A stretch of 64,000 nt of DNA from Mytilus trossulus (lineage: Eukaryota; Mollusca; Bivalvia; Mytilida; Mytilidae). Positions 34,343 through 46,300 of this stretch are shown here, in pieces. How positions within the stretch are numbered: position 1 is the first letter of the stretch; every line of letters starts with the position of its first letter. The notes below the pieces were generated by a model. The model had not been told where the DNA came from. It searched no databases and saw nothing but the letters and a program-made list of their open reading frames with translations. The stretch spans positions 17,938,931-18,002,930 of the forward strand of contig NC_086386.1 of assembly GCF_036588685.1 (NCBI RefSeq), in the 5' to 3' direction. The translations under genes and the position numbers were made by a program.

Positions 34343-37300
34343 ATGGCTGACGAATTTCCAACAGAGTTTGATGTTATTGTTGTAGGCACAGGTAACAGAC
34401 AATATCCTTTCATAGTAGTTCAAAATCTCAAAAAGTTTTCCTTTTTGATATTTTGTGATCGAGAGTTTGACGCAATTCCCATAAATAGTGTAGCATGTAG
34501 GTAATCAATTGAATACACACTCTGGGAACAGAATTTATGATTCATAGTCATATCCTTATATTTGGTAATTTTTAAATATAAACCAGGTGCAGCTCATTCA
34601 ATTGTATATAGAGTGATATTTTTAGTTTTTGATAATATGAGGCACACATTACTTGAGAAAGGGGACGAATGTGTAAGAATTGTTTTTTTTTTAATTTTAA
34701 CATATTTTAACTTCAAAATCTGTTAAAAAAGAAATTGAAATACAGTAACATTTTCCGATTTTGATTCTGTTGTAAGAGATTTTATGTTAATTAAGTTATT
34801 AACAGAGCTCCAGATAAGCTGCGTATTTGCGTGATCACGCAATTCAAATAATAGAAAACCCAATGCAATTGCCCATTGCAGGGTTCAATAACCCAATTAA
34901 TTCAAAGGAAAACCCAATTATATACCAAAACCATGAGTTCTCAACCCTTTTGTTGGCTACCGTTTGCGTTATTTACCCTTATCTGTTTTCACTTGTTGCG
35001 TAATCTATTTTTATTATATTTATAATTGGAAATGTCCTTTCGTTCTAAAAATAGATTCCTGCATATCAAGTAGCTGAAATGGGTCCCTGTTGGCATTTTC
35101 CCTTGCTCAAAAGGTACACGTGGTTTTGAAATCATTTCGATCTTCTCGGCGTTTATCCGATTAGCGTGCTTCATATTGTCATATTTTTTTTCGAATTGCT
35201 CGAGATTTATCAAAACATACATTGAATTAAAACGAAAGTGAATGTCCGATAAAAATATTGAATAGAAGCATGTTTTCAGCTTCTTTTGCATAGCTGAGGG
35301 AAAGATATGATGATAACAACACTCAGCCAGTGTTTTTAGGAAGCGTCCGTCGAACGTATGGGCGTGTTTGCGTACCTCAACGAGAACATAATTTGCTAAT
35401 AAACACGGGACTTCGTCAAAAACTGAATCAGTTGCCGTTAGAAAATGTGAAAGGCCAAATCAATTATGAAATGATATGTAATTGGAAACCAAAAGTTCTA
35501 ATAAGGGATGAATTAACCCAGATTTATGTAAATTGAATAAAACAAAAACATTCAAGTATAAGAGTTTATATACTATTTTTTTTTCTTTCGTTTTCACGGT
35601 TAATGAGTGAATACACACACAGGTACTCCTCTCAGAATTTTTAAATAAAGGTATATATAAGAGAAAAAAAGATTTGAGACGAGTGCTTGGGAATGCACAT
35701 ATCCGTTATATACAGTTTACATTATAAGTTGTGAGAAATTACAAAACTGGCAGAAGGTTAAAAACGGGACACAAATGAAACCTACAATTGCTCGTCAGTG
35801 ACTTAAGAAAATAAAACAGCTATAGCACATATTATTCAAAGAAAGAAACATACTTAAGATGGAAAAACATCCGGGGTTGATATTGCCTAAATATTCAATA
35901 GTGTGTTGATGAAAAAACCCAATACACTAAGGAGCTTGGTGGTGAAAAACCAAATTTGATATTTACTTGAGGGGTGAATTGGAATTGATAATGCAATTGA
36001 AAATCTTTATCACCCAATTACATAAGAAAATGGTGGGTAAAAACCCCAATTTGTGAATTCTTATCTGGAGCTCTGTTATTAAGTCATATTCAATCTAAAC
36101 AAAGAAACACTATTATCAGGTAACGTTTTTTCATATCAAAGAATTATCAAAAATGAAATTGGTATTGTGTTCCTTCCTATATTTTACTAGAATGATAAAT
36201 ATATACTTTACTCAAAGTCCCATTAAAATGAGACCAGAAAAAGAAAGAAGATTTCTGCTCAAATGGGAGAAAATAATAAAGTCTGAACGATAACCTTAAC
36301 GGTATTGAGTTCATTATAAAAAAGAAGATGTGGTATGATTAGTTAATATGTTACATGGCATGCATGGTAGAATGATTTTTTTGCAGGAAATTAAAAAAAA
36401 AATCTACTGTGAAAGGGGACTTTTCCCCTCACAAAGTTGTCTATGGCATAAATGCATGTTTAAACTGATGCTGTTCATTCATTTTGTAATTAAAAGTTGG
36501 TGTTTTGCTTATCTTTGACTTGTTACAATGTACATATGTTTTCAGGTTTATCAGAGAGTATTTTAGCTGCTGCTTTTTCTAGAATTGGTCAAAAGGTGCT
36601 TCATATAGATAGGTAATAATAAGATATAATAATATTATTCCTGATATTTGTCTCTTGTGGTGTACTGTGTTCAATGGTGTTTCAGGTTTATACTTCCATA
36701 TACCCTTCTTTTTACATGATGTAGGGTACAAATATCAAACAATAATTCATCTATGTATGTTTAGAATATACAATCTAATGTATATATGGACCCCATCTGG
36801 AAAAAACTCTGAATTTATTTTCTTAACAAACATAAGGTACATGTACATGTAGTAGCAAAATTAAAAAATATTGAAATATTCCTACAAATGGTAATACCCA
36901 GTGATGAAAATAGCTACTTTATGAAAACAGCCAATTAAGACCATCATATTCAATCACACCTTATACTCTTTTTTTTACATGTGTTATACTTCAACATGTA
37001 TCAAGTCTGAAGTTTTTATTTGATCAGTCAATCAATTCTTTATTCTGTAGAAGGCCATCATTTGGTCATCCAACCCTTATTTGTATGTAGTGTAAGTTTA
37101 CTGAAAAAAGAGCTCACATTGGTACAGTACTGTCCTGACTGTATTCCTTTCTTAAAATAATAGATAGTTATTTCATATTAATCATGTTTATTTAATTTTA
37201 GAAATGGTTATTACAGTGGAAGGTGGTGCTCATTTAATTTACAAGCTGTAGACTCATGGATTAATCAGGTAGAAATGTCTTGACCTGTTGAATGACATCC

Positions 37301-40300
37301 ATCCTCGTGCAGTCAGGGGTACTACTTGTACAAGTTATTTTTATTTACTTTAAAAAGTAAAAAAAATATACACATATAAGTAAATAAATAATGTTTGAAT
37401 AATCTCCCCTTAATTTTCTCCAAAAAATAATTGTATAAGTAAATTTTTCTTACAATCCCACAAAAGCCCTGAAGTTTCGAGATGTAAATTCATGCCTTTA
37501 ATGATTTTTCCCAGGTTTGCTAATTTTTTTTATTAGAATTCAATGCTTCAACTCATTAATTCAACAAAGAAACTTGGAAAAAGGGGGCTTGTAAATGAGC
37601 AGTGTTCTGAAAATAACAGACAAATGTGATTTTCATTGTCCATGAAATTACACTTAATTGATTAGTAATATAAAGACATCTGCAAGGGGCAGATAATTTA
37701 AAATTCTATTAGAGCAAAGAAATCATAAGAATTCAATAAAAGAAGATAGGATGACTTTTTTACTTCTACAAGTAAAAAAATCTGAATGTCTAAGGGACAT
37801 AACTGAGCAAAATTTTTTTGTTATTACCTATACAAATAGATAAAATTCACTTGTATAAGTATCCTACAAATTTACTTATATAAGTATATTAATATTACTT
37901 CTTCAAGTAATTAAAAATAACTTGTACAAGTAGTCCCTGACTGTCAAATTCATGTTCATTGATTTGACTTAAATTTTTAAATTTGATTCATAGTATATTA
38001 AAACATTTTTCTAAAATGCAAATAGTAAAAAAGAAATAATTTTATAACACATGGACTTGTTATTATTATGTAACATCATTTCAGGCATATTTTAAATTAG
38101 ACACAGTCTAATAAACCATCAACATGATCCATAAACAATGCAGATGTTCACATCATCAACCCGTATGTACATGATGTGTAAAAATATAAGCAACAACAAA
38201 AAACTCACAGACAAAAAACAGGGGGAAGATATTGATGGTACAATCAAAACTCATGACTCAAATAAAACCTGACAATGCCATCAGAAAAAACAAAAATCAA
38301 TTTAGACTAAGCACTTCAATGTACCCATTCTTTTCTTTATAATAACTGAACATGTTTAGCACATGAGAAGTCCAGCTACAGATCAAATTGAAGTTGGTAT
38401 AAATACAGATTCAAATGAGGTTGAGTTATTGACTTGCAAGCAGATAATAATAAACAATGTTTTTAAGCTGATTATGAGCAGACGCATGATAAAAAAAAAA
38501 TTGAAGAATTGTGTGTTGATAGGAGACGAGGAAAAGATTTTGACCAAGTGTTTTTATTTTATTAAAAGATATTGATGTCTTTCAGACAAAAGGAGAAGAT
38601 GCTTTGAAAGCCACTGATGCAGATACAATTAAAAATCTAATAAGTGATGAAGAAAGTACAATTGAGCTTGAACTTACAGATAAAAGTTACAGCCATACTA
38701 ATGTTACATTTAATATTGGGTGAGTGTAATGTCACATGCTTGAAAGAGATAATGTTTGTTGTAATTCTTTCTTTTTATGACCAGAAACTAATTGTGTGTG
38801 TTGACACAGTTCTTAAATGTCAGTTTCTTATGTTGTTGTTTAACTTACAAAATTTTCAGTCTGTACTTCATGTATGTAGCACCAAAAAATCGATATTGCT
38901 GAAGGGGATTTTAGGTTCTTCTATCTGAATATATCTTTGAGAGATAATAAAAATATCAAATGCTTTTTCATATTGTGTAGTAATGAAAATTATGGAAAAC
39001 ATTTTTTTTTCTACATTAGTGATGACAAGACTGATGAAGAAAGTGCTTTAAAGGAAAAAGATTCTTCAAACTCTCAGTGTAAAGAAAAAGAAAATTTAGA
39101 GAAAAATGCAGAAACTTGTGAGAAAGTCGATTTTAACAATAAACAGGAGGTTAAAACTAATAATTCAGGAGCTGCTTATAACTGCAGTGATGTTTCTGAA
39201 CAAAGTTTAAATGATACCAAAGACGATAGTCAAAACGTGAACCCAGATGTCAAGGACAATGTAACAGCTGGGGTTAAGGATTGCACTACAGATGTCAAGG
39301 GCAGTTCAACTGATGGTGTCAAGGATAGTTGTATAAATAGCTCATATTCTAAAACAATTGGTGAAAAGAAAGAATTACCTGAATCTGTTGTTGACAATGA
39401 CATAAAGAAGAAAGAAGAAAAATGGACAAAATCTAGATTATTGAAAGAATGGAGGAAATTTAATTTAGATTTAACACCAAAGGTGAGATAATATAAGTAC
39501 ATATTTCTAATCATATAATGATTCAGATAAAGTTAATACATGTTGTGCATTTGTTTTTATAAAATAGATTATGCTCATTTTATGAATTAGTAAAGTCAGT
39601 TTCAAAGAGTATCAAATATACTTGAGTATACACAATCTCCATAATAAGACAGTTTCATTTGTCTTTGAATATGGGACAGGTACTTAGACTACACACTTTG
39701 TGCAGAGCATATTATCTTAAAAACGGATATTTTCAATATGACTATTTTCTCTAAGGCATGAAAGTACTAGGAAATGTAAAAAGTAATAGAATTTATTGCA
39801 TTATGATATAACTGATAAAACAGAGTAGCAGCAATTTTGCTGGTCTGGACAGAAATTATGTTACTGGTAAGCTTCTTATATTATTCTAACTCATTCAAAA
39901 CATCCATTTCACCTATGTGTTTTGAGTTTACTATGATAACAATATTTCATGTGTTTTGTGTTTTGTTTATAGTTACTTTACTGTGGTGGAAGTATGGTAC
40001 AGCTCCTAATTACATCAGACATTGCCAAGTATTGTGAGTTTAAAACTGTCACCAGGATGTTAACATTACTGGATGGAAAACTTGAAAAGGTAAGTAACAT
40101 AATAAAAGAAATGTGATGATTTAATTCATGACACAAAACCTTGATACAATATTGAGGAATAGTGTATTTATGTTCTTTGTATTTTTTTGTTTCAATATCT
40201 TTTTAATGTACTTTTGAAGTTTGGTTAGTTCTCATAGATTGAGGTAAAAATATCTTATAGATTTTGCATGATAATAAGTTAATTTTAACATGAAGCAATA

Positions 40301-43300
40301 TCAATTTTATAATATTATGCTTTTTAAAATTTCATAGGAACATACATTGATTTTATTTTTTTCACAAGTAAGAAACATCAGCTTCTCTTTAATTAAAATT
40401 TATCACTGTAATGTCAGATTGTCTATGTCTATGAATTTATGCTTTCTGTTACAAGTGCCTCAAATTATACAATTTACAGAGAGGATGTTCCCATAAGGAG
40501 GCTAAATGCAAGGATACAAAACAAAAAATTCAGCAAAAATTGAAATGTTTTTGTTCTCATTGCAAATTTTATTTATTACTATAATAGTTGTTACTTTATG
40601 ATATGGTACAAAAATCAACTAAATAAATCAATTCATTTTGGCCCCAGATGACTTATAACATTTATATCATTGAAAAAAGTAAAAGCACAAAAATACTGAA
40701 CTCTGAGGAAAATTCAAAAAGGAAAATCAAAAATCAAAAGGCAAAATTAAATGTCCAAACACATCAAACGAATGGATAACAACTGTCATATTCCTGACTT
40801 GGTACAGGCATTTTCTAATGTAGAAAATGGTGGATTGATCCTGGTTTTATAGCTAGCTAAACCTCTTACTTGGATGACAGTTGCGTCAAACTCCATTACA
40901 TTGTCAACGATGTATGAACAAAACAAACATGCTCAAATAGTAAAATGTCAAAAATAGGGGTACAGCAGTCAATATTGTGTTATCATCTTAATATCACTAT
41001 AAAAACAACAAATGTAACGAAGAAGCACAAAAAAGCATACATCAAATTTAACATACTCATTTTGCTTTTCTTATACGACTTAATTTAATGTAAAGTCTAC
41101 CCATAAAGGACAGAAGGTTTTTAGTACTGGTGTAAAATTGCAAGTTTGAAAATCGCACAGGTAAAATGAAAAGGCTCTAAATTATCTCCCCTTTGTGAAA
41201 AATGCCATTTCTTGGGATTAAAGTCATAAGAAACCTCAAATAAAAAAAAAATAATGCATATGTTTTTTATAACTCAATGGATAGTTTTCATTGTAAAACT
41301 TATGTACATATACTTTTTTCTGAAGAAAATTCTTTAATTTATTCATATTTAGAAGAAGTTTACTTTATTTGAATTGCTTCCTTCCAGCAAGCAATTCCCC
41401 CGATATATTTTCCGTATGCAAGGTGACCTCAGTGTGACCCATCTCGTAAAAATCTGGTGACCACAATACGCATGGATGTCCTTAAAATAAACTATTATCT
41501 GAATTTACATGTTAAACACGTGCTCAATTTCCATGCTTTTTTGTTTATTTTTCGTCAATTGTTGACAAACAGGTGACAATCGTTAAACTTCGGCTTCAAA
41601 ACACGAACTTTAATTACCTGCCATATTTTCACAACAACACTGACCGATTGAAAAAAAAATTGACGATTATACGAAATTTACACGAAAAAAATGATAAATT
41701 TGAGCACAGAAGACTAAGTTTATGATGTTTGTATGCATTGGTTTAAGAATTGGAAGAACATTATTTTTCACCGGTCACTCGTTTCTTATGACTTTAAGAT
41801 TGATTTTTTTTTTTTCAGTGACCTATATTTTTTATTATATTTTTCACTTAAACTGTATTTGAATTATGACTATGATTCTTTTAACACCTACAGTTAAGTG
41901 ACTATGATTCTTTTAAAAACTGCAGCCAAGTGAGTATGATATAGCTAAATACAATATAAAAGGATATTGAACATATATATATCAGTTAAGAAAAAATAAG
42001 CAATTAAAGTAAGTGAAATATAAAAATTCTTGCAACTGTTTGAATTAATTTGTTCTTAAATTGATTATATAAGGGTCAGATGTGTGTTATAGGTACCATG
42101 TTCCAGAGCAGATGTATTTAACAGTAAAGAAGTATCTATGTTAGAGAAGAGAATGTTGATGAAGTTTCTAACATCATGTGCAGAATATAATAAAAATCCA
42201 GCAGATTATGAAGGTACATTTACAATATATTGATGGTTTATTTTACAATATATCTCTATATAATTCTTATATGATTTGCATGTCTTTAAATTAATGAATT
42301 AGTTTTGTCAATTCGAATTTTTCTCAAAGTTTATACCTCGATAAACCAGGTTTCCAAAACTACTTTCGTAATCTATTCATGCATGATACACAAGCTTGCA
42401 GGGATCCGGGGATTTTCAGCAAATGGAAATTAAAAAACAAATATATAACAGTTGTGTCTATTTTAGTGCATATATAACAAAGAAAAAATACAATAAATGC
42501 ACTAAAGCTTCGCAAATGTATAAATTACAAATTCAAATAAAATTCTGTGAAATTGAACATATACTGTGGGATTGTTATTATGTACAACAATTTATTGAGA
42601 AAACTGAAATGTGGTTTCTCCAGAATGGTATTAGTATACCATTTACACAAGATATATTTTTGTTTGAAATCTATCACGAATGTACAAAGGTGACCCTCAA
42701 AACAATATTTTTCTCTGGATTAAACAATATATATATAATACACGATATTTTAAAGGAAAATTAAGTTTAACAGCATTGATTGAAAAAATAAAGCATCATT
42801 ATATTTTGGAGAAGAAGATATCAATTAAAAATAAATGTTTTGACAAGTTTAATCAAGCTTTGCATTTACCAAGAGGCTTTGCAGGATAATTTGGTGGATT
42901 AGGAACTATTAAAAAAAATATCAGACATCAAAGTAAATTTTTTTATAATAGTTTTTTTTGGTTTTTTTGTTTTGTTTTTTTTCTTTTTCTTTATCATCTT
43001 TTAATTCTTTTATTTATTAATTCTCTATACTTTATTTTTGTATGTCCTTTTTAATAAGATACAATTATAAAATCCAAACAAAATGTTATTTTCAAGTTCT
43101 ATACATTTTCTGATAGGTTGTATTATATTACATTTATATATATGAACTTACTGTTTGATAACTGTACTGTTGTATATTATATATATGTTGGATAAAAAAA
43201 TAAATAAAAAAATCTGTGAAATTTCATGAATGATTTGGCAAATTTCAAATGGAATTCTCAATTAGATAAGCAAGCTAACAATAAGTTGTTTAAACCTACA

Positions 43301-46300
43301 ATTTGTCAAAATTTACTGGTGCAAACTTAGACCAAGTAGTAACAAATAGAATGATAAGAATTCTTAATGTTTTCAGCTTTTACAGACAGACCCTTTACAG
43401 ATTATTTGGAATCAAAGAAACTAACCAAAAATATAAAACATTTTGTACAGCATTCCATTGCCATGGCTACTAGTGAAACATTAACTCCTGAGGTAAGTTA
43501 TGAACGAATATATATATATGTATACATATATGTGTTTAATTTTTTAATCAGTGAATACAATTTCATACTGATGGTGAAAGTAACCCAAATTTAGATCTAT
43601 GTTTTTGATGTATTCATCAGTTCTATACTAGTTTAAATAGTTGATATTTTTTTGACTTGTTTTTTATACTTCAAGCTATGAGCAATGTTATATGATATAT
43701 AAAAACGAAGATGTGGTATGATTGCCAATTAGACAACTCTCCACAAGAGACCAAATGAAACAGAAATTAACAACTATAGGTCACTGTACGGTCTCCAACA
43801 ATGAACAAAGCCAATACCACATAATCAGCTATAAAAGACCTCAAATTGACAAATGTTAAACAATTCAAATGAGAAAACTTATGATGTTATCATATTGATC
43901 AAGACATATAGTCTTACATATATTTGCTATAATTTACAGGGTTTAGCCAAAACCAAGAAGTTTTTACATTCCCTTGGACGTTATGGAAATACAGCATTCC
44001 TCTGGCCTTTATATGGATGTGGTGAACTTCCCCAAGGTTTCTGCAGGTATTTTATTCAATAATAAATGACATGATAGAAACATAAAAATTGTAAGCTTAT
44101 ATTGAAATGAAATGCAATTACAGAATATTATATTATATCTTGAATAGTATCACTGTATCATCAGGGAAAAAAAACATAAAACTCAGTCAATCATAAAAAT
44201 AAAACTAGATTTGAAGAAGGTCTGTTTCAAAAAAAACTTTTGACAGTTTAAGATAAGTAAATAGATGTTGACGGGGAGTATTTTGATAGCTATTTCGCTT
44301 AGGTTAAGTCATTGTTGATATTTTCATAAGTTTGAAGCAGTAATTAATGAGAGTTTATTTTGTTACAGAATGTGTGCTGTTTTTGGTGGTGTTTATTGCC
44401 TGAAAATGTCAGCTAGTCATTTGGTTGTAGACAAAGACAATAAGTAAGTTAATTACTCTTGAAGATACAAAAGATAAAATGTTAAAATATGAATAGAATA
44501 GTTTTGATGGACATTTGAAAATATTAAAATTTACTCCCCATTGATAAATGAAAGCAATCTTTACCCTTCAATGCTTACAAGCACTTGGATATTTCAGTCA
44601 CTCAACCTTTTTTAAACAAATGAAAGTAGTGTTAACTCTTCAAAATGTTATTTTTAATAACAATGTTTTATCAGTTATATTTACACATCAGAAGATTGAA
44701 AGTAACTAAAGGAGGTAATGAAAATTGACAATGCATTTAGAAAAAGTCTTCAAATTAAAAATTGTAATATATAAATGAAAGGAGATACATTTATTGGGTT
44801 AATATTAATATGAAAGCAATCAAACAACACAAAAAAAACATCATGAACATTTTAAATTGTTGAAAATATGATACCAGTATACAAAGCTATTGTTCAAGAT
44901 TCAAAATATTAACAGTTATCTCCCATTGTCCACCAAATAATATTTACTTTTTTTTATAGATGTACTGGTGTGATATCAACAGATGGAAAGAAATTGACTG
45001 CTAAGTAAGTTATCTCTGTTTCTCTAAAATTAAGAATGGAAATAGGGAATGTGTCAAAGATACAATAACCCGACCATAGAGCAGAAAACAGACAAAAGCC
45101 TTCAAAGGGTCTTTAACACAGTGAGAAAATCACACAACCAGAGGATTAACTGACCCTAAAGAAAGATGAATATATTTAATACAATTATAAATATAAAGTG
45201 TATCTCAGAGTTTTATTGACAAAATTTATAGTGGTTTTGACCTATGTTGAGAAGAAAACAATTATAACTCATCTGTTATCATATCTTAATAGTCATATAG
45301 TCCATATTTTAAGATACCCAAAAATTTAAAAGGCAGTTACAAAAACTAGTGTTTATTTTAAGTGATAGATATGGCTACATTTTATATTGATACATGTTTT
45401 GTTCTATAATTTTGATACTTTTATTTTCAGATATGCGATAATAGAAGAATCATCTGTGCCTGTTCCACTGTTTAATGCTTCCAATAAAAGGTAAATCATT
45501 ATGAGTATTTACCCAATCTTTTTCCAAGAAAAAATTAGCTTGAAAAGCTCTGACATCTGAAAGTCAAAATTGCGTTTTTATACCAGGAAGGTGCAATAAA
45601 ACAGATTATGAGAACTAGTCAAATCAGGTTTAAAAAATTTGAAGACAACAATGGAAACCTAAAAAAAATATATATACAAAGCATGCAAAATATGCTAATT
45701 TTAAGTGAAGATTTACTCTAGAAGGTACATATGTATTAGTTTAGTATAAGTGTTAGTTTTATATTCTTTTCTAACTTACTTCTATTAAGAATTTTGTGTA
45801 ATAATTTAAGACTTTATACTGGACATACACATTCTTTCTATTAATATTATGTCATTCCTTTGTTATATGATTTGTTTTATATTTGTATTAGGTATATATC
45901 CAGAGCAGTGCTGGTTACAGACAAAAGTATAGTACATGGTTCCATTTATATTATGTCATTCCTTTGTTATATGATTTGTTTTATATTTGTATTAGGTATA
46001 TATCCAGAGCAGTGCTGGTTACAGACAAAAGTATAGTACATGATGGTTCACAACAGGTAGGCTTTAACAATGTGTCGTATTGTAAAGACGTATATATTAT
46101 CGGGTTTTCTACACATTGATATCGTAAAATATCATCCGCAAGCCATAATATGAAACTTTTTGGCGAGTGAGTGTAGCGAACAAGCTAAAAAGTTTCACAT
46201 TGTGTCAAGCAGCTAATATTTTAGGATATCAATGTGTAGAAAACTCGATTATCTGTTTATCGTTCTATTAATGGTCTATTTTCCTCTCCCTAAGACAGTT

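Noticed and set aside
34989-35536. Two short ORFs inside the 34801-36077 transposon as a possible transposase
   Set aside because: No DDE, HTH or zinc-finger motifs seen; too short for a transposase.
39230-39514. Minus ORF opposite REP exon 5
   Set aside because: Antisense to the acidic insert of REP; composition reflects the sense codons.
45892-45938. Extra REP exon
   Set aside because: Duplicate first part of exon 13; it lacks the proper donor and would break the frame if used.
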